Shown: positions 1 to 6,766, numbered from the stretch's first letter. The stretch is DNA of 13,707 nucleotides from Synechococcaceae bacterium WBB_10_009 (GCA_010030955.1 RHBP01000030.1:1-13707), one strand, 5' to 3'. Program-made: numbers and translations. The notes: generated from the letters alone by a model not told the origin.

Positions 1-435
1 GGCAGCTGCCCCCAGGCCGCTGAGACCCACCAGCCAGCCGCCTGCCCGGGCCGGCCGCGGCTGGGCGCTCACCCGATCGAGCTGGGCCTGGCCGCGCCGC
101 AGGGGCATCTCCAGGTAGTCGCGGTGGCCGGGCCCACCATCCACCTGCAGCTCCCAGGATCCATGGGCGCCCTTGGGCAGGGCGAAGCTCAGCTGGCCGT
201 GCTGGTCGGTGCGGCCGAGCTCCAGGGGCTCGCCGTGGGGGGGCACCAGGCGCACCACCGCATCACGGGTGGGTTCGCCATTGGAAAACTGGCTCTGCAG
301 CAGCAGTGCATCACTGAGGCCCCGCAGGGGGCTGAGGCGGCTTTCGATGCCATGGGCCTGGGCCGACCCGGTGGTCAACCCCGCCCACAGCAGGGGCGCC
401 AGGGCCAGCAGCCCGCAGCGGATGGTGCGGCCCAT
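1..435 (-). CDS. Secreted NikL-like protein (carboxypeptidase-regulatory-like domain), 3' end beyond window
   Basis: 145 residues are visible and the reading frame is still open at the left edge. Residues 1-27 form a clear signal peptide (RTIR, then a Leu/Ala/Trp hydrophobic stretch, cleavage after SAQA), so the mature protein would begin with His28-Gly. Residues 45-110 look like a small Ig-like/carboxypeptidase-regulatory beta domain (GEPTRDAVVRL, LGRTDQHGQLSF, WELQVDGGPGHRDYLEM). A basic/Pro linker follows, and a hydrophobic segment starts at GGWLVGLSG, probably a C-terminal membrane anchor. Signal peptide, N-terminal His, GRTD..G.L.F and VD.G.GHR resemble NikL-type accessory proteins of nickel/cobalt ECF transporters; this is inference from memory of the family. 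Its ATG follows directly on the TGA of the upstream small gene (TGAATG), so the two are likely translated together. The family assignment is moderate; the gene itself is well supported. Confidence 0.7.
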   Translation of the reverse strand, partial: MGRTIRCGLLALAPLLWAGLTTGSAQAHGIESRLSPLRGLSDALLLQSQFSNGEPTRDAVVRLVPPHGEPLELGRTDQHGQLSFALPKGAHGSWELQVDGGPGHRDYLEMPLRRGQAQLDRVSAQPRPARAGGWLVGLSGLGAAA

Positions 436-783
436 TCAGGCCGACCAGCGGCTGCCGTTGCTGCGGGTTTTGCCCGCCTGCACCATGTGCACCATCGAGC
501 TCACCATCATCGAGAGGGCGTCGCTGGAATCGTCGCGCCCTTTGAGCTCGGAGGCCAGCACCTGTTCGGCGGCGCTGCCGCGGTTGAGGCGGATGCTGGG
601 TCCGCGGCGCGGGCCATCGGGGGCCGTCGCCTCGGCACCGGAGCCCTGGTCCAGGTTGAGGGCCGATCGGAAGGCGTCGTTGGCCTGAAGATCCACGAAA
701 GCGACGGATGCCTGCCCTGATCCTGCCAAATCCTGGGGGGCAGCGGCGTGTCCGGCCCCCCGGCTTACACAGGTCGCAACCAA
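436..783 (-). CDS. Small hypothetical protein, 115 aa, TTG start
   Basis: I do not recognise this protein. The frame opens after a TGA at 796-798. The only early start is TTG at 781-783, which has a GAGGGG-like Shine-Dalgarno about six bases upstream; this start overlaps the end of the folate cyclo-ligase gene by 19 bases. A later TTG or GTG around residues 20-32 is also possible. The protein is hydrophilic, with no convincing membrane segment or motif. Residues 27-45 (SVAFVDLQANDAFRSALNL) and the C-terminal third (GSAAEQVLASELKGRDDSSDAL, MMVSSMVHMVQAG) look helical; the middle is Pro/Gly/Arg-rich. It ends exactly one base before the ATG of the NikL-like gene. The tight placement between two same-strand genes is the main reason to believe it is real. 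Confidence 0.5.
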   Translation of the reverse strand: MVATCVSRGAGHAAAPQDLAGSGQASVAFVDLQANDAFRSALNLDQGSGAEATAPDGPRRGPSIRLNRGSAAEQVLASELKGRDDSSDALSMMVSSMVHMVQAGKTRSNGSRWSA

Positions 784-1340
784 TGCAGGCCCCCCTCATG
801 CAGCCAGCCATCGAAGGGCACATCCCAGGGATCGCGGGGTACCTGCTCCACCAGGCAGCCCTCGGGCAGCACCACCAGGGCCGGCACCGCCCGCCAGGGG
901 GCCGCGCTGCGCAGGCGGTCGAACCAGCCGCCGCCGTAGCCGAGGCGAAACCCCTGGCGGTCGCAGGCCAGGGCCGGCACCAGCAGCAGCGCCAGCTGCT
1001 GGGGTTCCAGATCGGGCCCCGGGTCCGGGGCGGGGATGCCCGTGTCATCCGGGCTGAGGGGGGTGCCCTCCCCCCAGGCGCGGTAGTGCAGGGCGCCGTT
1101 GCTCAGCCGCGGCAGGGCCAGCCGCCCGCGCAGGCCGGGCTCCTGCTCCAGGCCGCGCAGATCCGGCTCCCCGGCCAGGGGCCAGTGGATCCCCAGCCGG
1201 CGCCCCGCTGACACCAGATCCGGCAGCTCCCGGCGGGCGATCGCCAGCAGCGGGCCCTGGGCCGCCGGCAGCAGCGCCGCCCGCTGGCGGCGGCACTGGC
1301 GCCGCAGGGCGTTTTTTTGCGCAGCGTTGGGCTCCCCCAC
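765..1340 (-). CDS. 5-formyltetrahydrofolate cyclo-ligase
   Basis: This 191-aa protein would convert 5-formyltetrahydrofolate to 5,10-methenyltetrahydrofolate using ATP, recycling a folate by-product into one-carbon metabolism in the cytosol. The N-terminal basic helix (KNALRRQCRRQR, residues 9-20) and the family signature at 121-142 (VPALACDRQG then FRLGYGGGWFDR, the phosphate/ATP loop) are both present, and the length is normal for the family. The C-terminal part (LPEGCLVEQVPRDPWDVPFDGWL) also fits the usual 'D..vd.i.te' ending. The start is GTG at 1338-1340, three bases after the ruvC stop, which suggests coupled translation. The 3' end overlaps the next small gene by 19 bases. A 7-A run lies just after the start (codons AAA AAC), a potential slippage site, but I see no sign that it is used. 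Confidence 0.9.
   Translation of the reverse strand: MGEPNAAQKNALRRQCRRQRAALLPAAQGPLLAIARRELPDLVSAGRRLGIHWPLAGEPDLRGLEQEPGLRGRLALPRLSNGALHYRAWGEGTPLSPDDTGIPAPDPGPDLEPQQLALLLVPALACDRQGFRLGYGGGWFDRLRSAAPWRAVPALVVLPEGCLVEQVPRDPWDVPFDGWLHEGGLHWLRPV
1237..1244. repeat. HIP1 palindrome GCGATCGC
   Basis: Highly Iterated Palindrome octamer inside the folate cyclo-ligase gene, in its extended GGCGATCGCC form. HIP1 is widespread in many cyanobacterial genomes. Confidence 0.8.
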
Positions 1341-1343
1341 GGT

Positions 1344-1820
1344 TCAGCGCTGAAACCAGCCGGTGAGGGCCACCGCCAGGGCATCGGCGGCGTCGTCGGG
1401 CCGCGGCGGGTCGTCGAGGTTGAGCTCACGCATCACCGCATCGAGCACATCGGCCTTGTCGGCATGGCCGTGGCCCGCCAAAGCCAGCTTGATCTGCATG
1501 GGCGGAAACTCCACCACCGGCACCTGGAAGCGGGCCAGGGTCATCATCAGCACCCCCCGGGCCTGCACCACGGAGATGGTGGTGCTGGAGCGGTAGAAGA
1601 AAAACTTTTCCACCGCCGCCAGCTGCGGCCGCCAGGTGCGCAGCAGCTGGCGCAGGTCGCGGGCGATCTCCACCATGCGCTCACCCTCGCTGCGGCCCGG
1701 ATCGGTGCGGATGATGCCGCAGTCGAGCAACTGTTGGCGGCCGCTGCCGGGGCGACCGTCCACATCGATCAAGCCGTAGCCCACCCTGGCCAGGCCGGGG
1801 TCGAGGCCGAGGATCCGCAT
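1344..1820 (-). CDS. ruvC: Holliday junction endonuclease RuvC
   Basis: RuvC (158 aa) is the dimeric resolvase that cuts Holliday junctions produced during recombinational repair, working with RuvAB. The four acidic catalytic residues of the RNase H-like fold are visible: Asp7 (ILGLDPGL), Glu71 (AVEKFFF), Asp143 and Asp146 (PDDAADALA). The aromatic residue after Glu71 corresponds to the Phe used to stack on DNA in the E. coli enzyme. Length is usual. The ATG at 1818-1820 lies 19 bases after the chlI stop; the gap holds a G-rich Shine-Dalgarno-like run (GGGGG) and a six-codon mini-ORF whose TGA overlaps this ATG. The stop is three bases before the cyclo-ligase GTG. Confidence 0.96.
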   Translation of the reverse strand: MRILGLDPGLARVGYGLIDVDGRPGSGRQQLLDCGIIRTDPGRSEGERMVEIARDLRQLLRTWRPQLAAVEKFFFYRSSTTISVVQARGVLMMTLARFQVPVVEFPPMQIKLALAGHGHADKADVLDAVMRELNLDDPPRPDDAADALAVALTGWFQR

Positions 1821-1840
1821 CAGGGCCCCCGGCGCGCCAT
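1820..1840 (-). other. Six-codon mini-ORF bridging chlI and ruvC
   Basis: The chlI stop is TGA at 1840-1842; its last base starts ATG (1838-1840) of a frame reading Met-Ala-Arg-Arg-Gly-Pro-stop. That stop, TGA at 1820-1822, in turn overlaps the ruvC ATG at 1818-1820. Both junctions are therefore TGATG. This is what is seen. That ribosomes use it as a re-initiation relay is inference; it could be chance in a 19-base gap. Confidence 0.3.
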
Positions 1841-2925
1841 CAGGCCGCCAGGGCCAGCTCGAAGGCGGCGCGGTCGGTGGATTCGGGGCGCTCGAACACC
1901 TTGCAGAACACCTTCACCACCCGGTCGCCGGAGTCGATCTGCTCGAGGGGGTCCTTGCGCAGGCGGTGGCGCAGGCAGCAGGCGGCCACACGGGCCACGT
2001 CGTCTTCGCTCACCTCGGTGCGGCCCTCGAAGGCGGCCAGGGCGCGGGCGGCGCGGTTGGTCACGATGTCGCCCCGCAGGCCATCCACATCCAGCTCGCC
2101 GCAGATGGCGGAGATGCGGATGCGCAGGTCGTCATCGATCTGCACCTGGGGCAGGCGGTTCTGGGCCTCCACCACCCGGGCCTGCAGGCCGTCTTGGGTG
2201 GGTTGCACCGCGGCATTGAAGCCATCGGGGTCGTTGTCGAAGGCGGTGCGTTGATCCACCACTTGCACCCGAAGTTCGGGGTCGCGCACGGTGCGCACCT
2301 CCACGCTCATGCCGAAGCGGTCCAGCAGCTGGGGTCGCAGTTCCCCCTCCTCGGGGTTGCCGGAGCCGATCAGCACGAATCGGGCCGGGTGGCGCACGCT
2401 CACCCCCTCCCGCTCCACGGTGTTCCAGCCGGAGGCGGCGGAATCCAGCAGCACGTCCACCAGGTGGTCGTCCAGCAGGTTCACCTCATCCACATAGAGC
2501 AGGCCGCGGTTGGCCTTGGCCAGCAGGCCCGGCTCAAAGGCCCGCACACCCTCACTCAGGGCTTTCTCGATGTCGATGGTGCCGCAGAGGCGGTCTTCGG
2601 TGGCCCCCAGGGGCAGGTCCACCATGGGCACCTGGCGCTTCTCGGTGGGCAGCTGCTCGCCCTGCTCCTGGCGCTGGCGCACCTCGGTGCTTTGCAGGTC
2701 GGGGTCGCTGGGGGAGCTGTTGTAGGGGTCGCCGGCCACCACATCGATCTCCGGCAGCAGATCCGCCAGGGCACGGATGGTGGTGCTCTTGCCCGTGCCG
2801 CGGTCGCCCATGATCATCACGCCGCCGATGCGTGGATCGATCACGTTGAGGAGCAGCGCCAGCTTCATCTCCTCCTGGCCCACGATGGCGGTGAAGGGGT
2901 AAACCCTGCGCTTGCGGGCTTGCAT
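1840..2925 (-). CDS. chlI: Magnesium chelatase ATPase subunit I
   Basis: ChlI (361 aa) is the AAA+ motor subunit of magnesium chelatase, which with ChlD and ChlH inserts Mg2+ into protoporphyrin IX at the first committed step of chlorophyll synthesis. Visible motifs: the N-terminal PFTAIVGQEEMKLALLLNV; Walker A GDRGTGKST (residues 40-48); Walker B LLYVDEVN (about 142-149); sensor 1 region GSGNPEEGELRPQLLDRFG (about 187-205), the sequence typical of ChlI/BchI; and a C-terminal helical lid (residues about 270-340) with VAACCLRHRLRKDPLEQIDSG. Length matches cyanobacterial ChlI. The ATG at 2923-2925 shares one base with the stop of the upstream DUF3370 gene (TGATG), so translation is probably coupled. 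It is not next to chlD or chlH here. Confidence 0.97.
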   Translation of the reverse strand: MQARKRRVYPFTAIVGQEEMKLALLLNVIDPRIGGVMIMGDRGTGKSTTIRALADLLPEIDVVAGDPYNSSPSDPDLQSTEVRQRQEQGEQLPTEKRQVPMVDLPLGATEDRLCGTIDIEKALSEGVRAFEPGLLAKANRGLLYVDEVNLLDDHLVDVLLDSAASGWNTVEREGVSVRHPARFVLIGSGNPEEGELRPQLLDRFGMSVEVRTVRDPELRVQVVDQRTAFDNDPDGFNAAVQPTQDGLQARVVEAQNRLPQVQIDDDLRIRISAICGELDVDGLRGDIVTNRAARALAAFEGRTEVSEDDVARVAACCLRHRLRKDPLEQIDSGDRVVKVFCKVFERPESTDRAAFELALAA

Positions 2926-4307
2926 CAGCGGGATGGATCAGGCTGTTCGGGGGATTGTTTCACAGGCAGCAGGCTGAGCACCTGGGGCGGGGTGGCGTCC
3001 GCCGGGTAGATCAGGCGCACCCGCAGGCTGCGGCTGCCGCCCGGCGCCAGGCTGATGGTGCCGAGGGCCGGCCCCTGCTGCCCCACCCGCTGCACCAGGT
3101 GGAACCCCTGGCGGCCGCTGGGCTTGCCATCGGGGCCATCCAGGCCGCTCACCTCCACGGTGCCGCGGAACATCACCGGGGGGCCCGGCTTGGCCTTGAA
3201 GCGCAGGCCACCGACCGCCTGGTCGCCCTTGATCGGGCTCTCCAGTGCCAGCTCCAGCCGCACGGGCTGGGGGCCACCGTTGCGCAGCGGCAGGGTGAGG
3301 TCGTACTCCACGCCGTAGTTGCCGTGGGCCGCCCAGGCGGTGCCGGGGTAGAAGGCCTTGAGCTCGGCGGTCTGCACCTGGCGGGTGCCGAGGCTGCCGC
3401 GCTCCAGGGAGGCGATCGGCCAGGAGATCGGCGCCCGGCTGGCGGAGAGGTAGGGCTGGCCGGGATCGGTGATGGTGCCGCGCCAGGTGCTGCCCACCTG
3501 CACCCCACTGACCCGCGAATACACCAGCTTGCCGCTGCTGCCGCGGGGGGTGGGGCTGTGTTCCTTGGCGCTCAGCCCGCCATCCAGCAGGGCGGCCCAA
3601 CGCTCCGGCGGCGGCGGTTGGTCGCCCTCGCCGAAGGCCGCCAGGGTGGCCAGGCTGATGGCGCCTGAGCTCTGCAGGCGCAGCTGCAGGTTGCGGCCGT
3701 TGAGCAGGGGGTCGAGGCCCCGCACCGGAAGGGGCAAGGCCAGCAGCGTGGTGGGTTGGCCGGGTGGCAGGGTCCAGCGCTCCGGCAGCAGCGGGTTGCG
3801 CTGGCGGCCGAGCAGTTCGGTGGCCACACGGCTGCCCGGGCCGGAGAAGGTGCTGCCGTCTTGGGGCATCAGCTCCGGCAGGGGCAGGAAGGGGGCCTGG
3901 GGCTGCACCCGGTCGGTGGCCTGGGAGAGGGCGGTGGAGCCAGACAGCAGCTGCAGGGTCACCGGCTGCGGGCCCCGGGGTTGGGCCACCACCGCCAGCC
4001 AGAGGGTGGAGTTGAGCTGGTCGGGTTTGCCGGCGAACACGTGGTGGCTGAACAGGTCGAAGCGGCCGTTCAGCGGCAGGTTGAGGTGGGCGTCCGGTTG
4101 GCTGCGCCCCTGGCCGGGGAAGGTGGAGAGCAGGATGCCGGGTTCGCTGATCAGCTCGGGGTTGTTGTCGTTGACCACCAGCACCGGATCGAGACCCCCC
4201 GGCAGGGGGGCCACGGTTTGGGGCCGTTGAATCGGCGCGGGCGCCGGCGCGGGGGTGGCGGCCGGGGTGGGGCTGGCCGCGAGCAGCAGCAGGGGGAGTG
4301 GGGTCAT
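2925..4307 (-). CDS. DUF3370 family protein, exported
   Basis: This 460-aa protein matches the cyanobacterial DUF3370 family by its overall pattern: an N-terminal QTVAPLPGGLDPVLVVNDN, then NPELISEPGILLSTFPGQG, a middle region with ASRAPISWPIASLERGSLGTRQVQ, and AAHGNYGVEYDLTLPLRN near residues 320-340. The first ~27 residues are a short hydrophobic stretch followed by repeated Ala-Pro, consistent with export, although the n-region lacks a positive charge. The body is rich in beta-type sequence and Pro/Gly, as for a periplasmic or surface protein. The function of the family is not known to me. The start ATG (4305-4307) overlaps the TGA of the serine hydrolase gene (ATGA), and the stop overlaps the chlI start. 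This coupling to an envelope-type hydrolase upstream is the only functional hint. Confidence 0.85.
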   Translation of the reverse strand: MTPLPLLLLAASPTPAATPAPAPAPIQRPQTVAPLPGGLDPVLVVNDNNPELISEPGILLSTFPGQGRSQPDAHLNLPLNGRFDLFSHHVFAGKPDQLNSTLWLAVVAQPRGPQPVTLQLLSGSTALSQATDRVQPQAPFLPLPELMPQDGSTFSGPGSRVATELLGRQRNPLLPERWTLPPGQPTTLLALPLPVRGLDPLLNGRNLQLRLQSSGAISLATLAAFGEGDQPPPPERWAALLDGGLSAKEHSPTPRGSSGKLVYSRVSGVQVGSTWRGTITDPGQPYLSASRAPISWPIASLERGSLGTRQVQTAELKAFYPGTAWAAHGNYGVEYDLTLPLRNGGPQPVRLELALESPIKGDQAVGGLRFKAKPGPPVMFRGTVEVSGLDGPDGKPSGRQGFHLVQRVGQQGPALGTISLAPGGSRSLRVRLIYPADATPPQVLSLLPVKQSPEQPDPSR

Positions 4308-5404
4308 GGGCGGGGGGCGGCATTGCCGCCGGGTTTGCCGATCAGGCTGCGGGCCACCTCGGCGGCCATGGCCCGGATGAGGTCGGTGGAGCGCTGGTCG
4401 TTGAAGGGGCCTTTCACCAGAAAGGCCGCCACCGCCCGCTGGCCATTGGGCAACTGGATCAGGCCCCCGTCGGCGTAGGCGATGCCGATGTCGCCGGTTT
4501 TGTTGAGCACGGTCACGCCGTGGCCGAGCAGGTCGCTGTCGGGGTCAGCGGAGTCGCCCCCGAGCCCCATCAGCAGCCCCAGGGGCAGCAGGGTGTTGGT
4601 GCGGGAGGTGCCCATCACCTCGCGGAACAGGTCGCGGGCGCGGGGGCTGAGTTTCTCGCCGGTGTCCACCAGGGCGATGGCGCGGGCCAGGTCGTGGGCG
4701 CTGGTGGTGTTGGTGCCGTCGAGATCCGGCAGCCAGTTGTTGATCACCGTGCCGGTGAGGCCCATGGCCTGGAAGCGGGCGTTGAGGCTGGTCTTGCCCC
4801 CGAGGCGCTTGATCAGCAGGTTGGTGGCGCTGTTGTCGCTCACCCGGATCATTTCGGTGGCCGCCTCCCAGAAGGGGAAACGGCTGCCGGGGGGGCGGCT
4901 GGCCATCCAGCCGGCGCCGCCGCCGATCACCTCCTTGGTGAGGGTGAGCGGTTCGTTCCAGCGCAGCCGGCCGGCATCCAGCTCCTCCAGCCCCGCCAGC
5001 AGGATGGGCGTCTTGATCGAACTGGCCGCCGGCAGGGGGCGCTCCGGGTTGAGTTGGGCGAAGCGGCCGTCGTCGAGCACCAGCAGGTAGCCGCTGGCCT
5101 GCAGGTCGTTGTGCACGGCCGCCAGCTGGGCCCATTTCTGGCTTAGGGCGGTGAGTTCCGTGCGCGGCTCAAAGCGCCCCAGGGCCAGGCCGCGGGGCAG
5201 GCTGTTGCCCCCGGGCAGCCCCAGGGACGGGGTGGTGGCCGGGCCGGGTTGGGCCGTGCCGGCCAGGCGGGGGGCCAGCAGTTTCAGGGCGGTGCCGGTG
5301 ATCACGCCGAGCCCCAGGCCCATCACCAGCAACCGCAGCGCCAGCTGCAGCGGCGCCCCCCAGCCCGGGGGGGTGCTGGGGCGGTTGGGGCGGCTGGCGC
5401 TCAC
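4304..5404 (-). CDS. Membrane-anchored serine hydrolase of the class A beta-lactamase / PBP fold
   Basis: This is a 366-aa protein with an uncleaved-looking N-terminal membrane helix (about residues 18-44) and a large periplasmic domain. All three active-site motifs of the penicillin-recognising family are present: SxxK as S128-S-I-K131 (PAASSIKTPIL), SDN at 189-191, and KTG at 302-304. The place where class A beta-lactamases carry the deacylating Glu166 and Asn170 (W-E-P-E-L-N) reads W-L-P-D-L-D (224-229), so that glutamate is absent. It is therefore more likely a peptidoglycan peptidase/transpeptidase-like or other acyl-hydrolase than an antibiotic-resistance enzyme; substrate is unknown. 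The start is GTG at 5402-5404, 30 bases after the trmJ-like stop. Its TGA overlaps the DUF3370 start. Confidence 0.85.
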   Translation of the reverse strand: MSASRPNRPSTPPGWGAPLQLALRLLVMGLGLGVITGTALKLLAPRLAGTAQPGPATTPSLGLPGGNSLPRGLALGRFEPRTELTALSQKWAQLAAVHNDLQASGYLLVLDDGRFAQLNPERPLPAASSIKTPILLAGLEELDAGRLRWNEPLTLTKEVIGGGAGWMASRPPGSRFPFWEAATEMIRVSDNSATNLLIKRLGGKTSLNARFQAMGLTGTVINNWLPDLDGTNTTSAHDLARAIALVDTGEKLSPRARDLFREVMGTSRTNTLLPLGLLMGLGGDSADPDSDLLGHGVTVLNKTGDIGIAYADGGLIQLPNGQRAVAAFLVKGPFNDQRSTDLIRAMAAEVARSLIGKPGGNAAPRP

Positions 5405-5434
5405 AGGCTGGTGGGGCTGGGCACGGGCCAGACC

Positions 5435-6157
5435 TTAGGGGCTCCGCCGCTGCGTTGCCCAGCGCAGCTGCCGCACCATGCCGCGCAGCAGCGCCACCTC
5501 CGGCTCGCGCACCTGGGCCCGCTGCAGCAGGGCCCGCAGTTTGCCCATGCGCGCCGCGGCCGTGTGCGGATGCAGAAAGCCCACCTCCAGCAGCAAGGCC
5601 TCGGCATCCGCCAGGGCCGCCTCCAGGGCAGCTCGGGGGCAGGGCTCAGCCGTCGTGGGGTTCGGCCCTGCGGGCTGCGGCTGCTGCAGGCCGTGCAGGC
5701 AAATCGCCACCGCATGGGACAGGTTGAGCGAGGCGTAGGCCGCGCTGCTGTGCAGCCGCAGCACCCGCCCCGCCTGCAGCAGCTCCTGGTTGGTGAGGCC
5801 GCAATCCTCCCGGCCGAACACCAGGGCCCCCTGGGTCGATGGGGTCTCGATCACGGGCAGCAGCCACCCCAGCGCCTGCTGCGGCTCGCTCAGGGGCAGC
5901 CCCTCGGGTTCGAGGCGACCGCTGGTGGCCACCACCCGTGTGCAGTCCGCTAGGGCCGCCTCCAGGTGGGGGAACACCTGCGCCTGCTCCAGCACGGCTT
6001 CGGCATGCACCGCCATCAGCCGGGCCTCCGGGCCCCGGTGGTCGCAGCGGGGGGCCACCAGCCGCAAATCGGTGATGTTGAAGTTGGCGCACAGCCGGGC
6101 CACGCTCCCCACGTTGAGGGGACCGGCCGGCTCCACCAACACCACCGCCAAGCTCAC
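5435..6157 (-). CDS. TrmJ-type SPOUT RNA 2'-O-methyltransferase
   Basis: This 240-aa protein has the three SPOUT motifs of the TrmH/TrmJ family in order: PLNVGSVAR (13-21), VFGREDCGLTNQEL (113-126) and ASLNLSHAVAI (142-152). The trefoil-knot C-terminal region binds S-adenosylmethionine and forms the dimer interface. The 'LVEPAGPLNVGSVARLCANF' start and the GREDCGL motif are closest to the TrmJ group, which methylates the ribose of position 32 in tRNAs; the exact RNA target cannot be told from sequence. A helical C-terminal tail (residues 175-240) is also TrmJ-like. The GTG start overlaps the cytM stop as GTGA, so translation is probably coupled to cytM. Confidence 0.9.
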   Translation of the reverse strand: MSLAVVLVEPAGPLNVGSVARLCANFNITDLRLVAPRCDHRGPEARLMAVHAEAVLEQAQVFPHLEAALADCTRVVATSGRLEPEGLPLSEPQQALGWLLPVIETPSTQGALVFGREDCGLTNQELLQAGRVLRLHSSAAYASLNLSHAVAICLHGLQQPQPAGPNPTTAEPCPRAALEAALADAEALLLEVGFLHPHTAAARMGKLRALLQRAQVREPEVALLRGMVRQLRWATQRRSP

Positions 6158-6582
6158 GTGAGCGTGTTCAGGTAGGTCAGCAGGTCGGCCATGGCCTGCG
6201 GTTCAGGCTGGAAGCGGGGCATGGGGGGGGTGCGGCCGCTGACCACCTGCTGGATCAGCTGGCGGTTGTTTTTGCGGTTGTGCACGCCGTGCAGGTTGGG
6301 CCCCACCAGCCCCTGGGCGGCGATGCCATGGCAGCCGGCGCAGTTGATCAGAAACAGCTGCTCGCCCCGCTCCCCGGAGCCGCTCAGCTGCAGGGTGCTG
6401 CGGGTGTAGGGGTCGCTGCGGGCCGCCGGCAGCAGCACCACCAGCGCCACCACCGCCACCGCCACGGCGGCCACCAACAGCAGCGCGGAGATCAGGCCGC
6501 GCCGGTTGGCGGTGGGGGGCGCTGCGGTGGTGGGAGTCGCCGGGGAGGTCACGGGGGAAAGGCGGGGGATGTCAAGGCGCAT
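6154..6582 (-). CDS. cytM: Cytochrome cM, membrane-anchored c-type cytochrome
   Basis: This is a 142-aa protein with an N-terminal Pro/Ala/Thr-rich cytosolic tail (1-27), one membrane helix (about 30-52) and a short class I cytochrome c domain. The haem site is C81-A-G-C84-H85, and the probable distal ligand is Met121 in TPPMPRFQP. The pattern DPYT..L.L.G...RGE.LF.INCAGCHG, VSGRTPPMP and MADLLTYL matches cyanobacterial CytM, a low-abundance cytochrome implicated in balancing photosynthetic and respiratory electron flow; it is not a soluble c6. I chose the ATG at 6580-6582, because a longer reading of the frame runs across petG and adds Arg/Pro-rich junk. A GTG directly before it is an alternative. 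The gene diverges from petG, 65 bases away, and its stop overlaps the methyltransferase start. Confidence 0.88.
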   Translation of the reverse strand: MRLDIPRLSPVTSPATPTTAAPPTANRRGLISALLLVAAVAVAVVALVVLLPAARSDPYTRSTLQLSGSGERGEQLFLINCAGCHGIAAQGLVGPNLHGVHNRKNNRQLIQQVVSGRTPPMPRFQPEPQAMADLLTYLNTLT

Positions 6583-6647
6583 CACGGCGCCCACACCGGG
6601 GGGGTTGGGCGTGGAAGAATTGTGCAACCAGCGCCAAGATCCCATCC
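6583..6647. other. Divergent cytM-petG control region (65 bp)
   Basis: This short spacer must hold the start signals of both cytM (minus) and petG (plus). I see no strong sigma-70 match: AAGAAT at 6615-6620 could be a -10 for petG, but without a matching -35. Neither gene has a clear Shine-Dalgarno. Confidence 0.5.
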
Positions 6648-6761
6648 ATGATCGAACCCCTGCTCTGCGGCATCGTGCTCGGTCTGATTCCCGTGACCTT
6701 GGTGGGTCTGTTCGTGGCCGCCTGGAACCAATACCGCCGCGGCAGCGCCCTCGGCGGCTGA
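6648..6761 (+). CDS. petG: Cytochrome b6f complex subunit PetG
   Basis: This 37-residue plus-strand gene begins MIEPLLCGIVLGLIPVTLVG and ends AAWNQYRRGSALGG, which is the full PetG sequence pattern: a short N-terminal MIEPLL, one membrane helix, then a W-x-Q-Y-R-R-G stromal tail. PetG is a small single-span subunit needed for assembly and stability of the cytochrome b6f complex in thylakoids. There is no clear Shine-Dalgarno before the ATG (upstream AAGATCCCATCC). It stands alone on the plus strand: cytM diverges from it, and rsmD converges on it, with only five bases between the two stop codons. Length is exactly that of the family. Confidence 0.96.
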   Translation: MIEPLLCGIVLGLIPVTLVGLFVAAWNQYRRGSALGG

Positions 6762-6766
6762 TCGCC

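Noticed and set aside
4304..5404. Antibiotic-resistance beta-lactamase
   Set aside because: The glutamate needed for deacylation is missing, the protein is membrane-anchored, and it sits in a housekeeping run.
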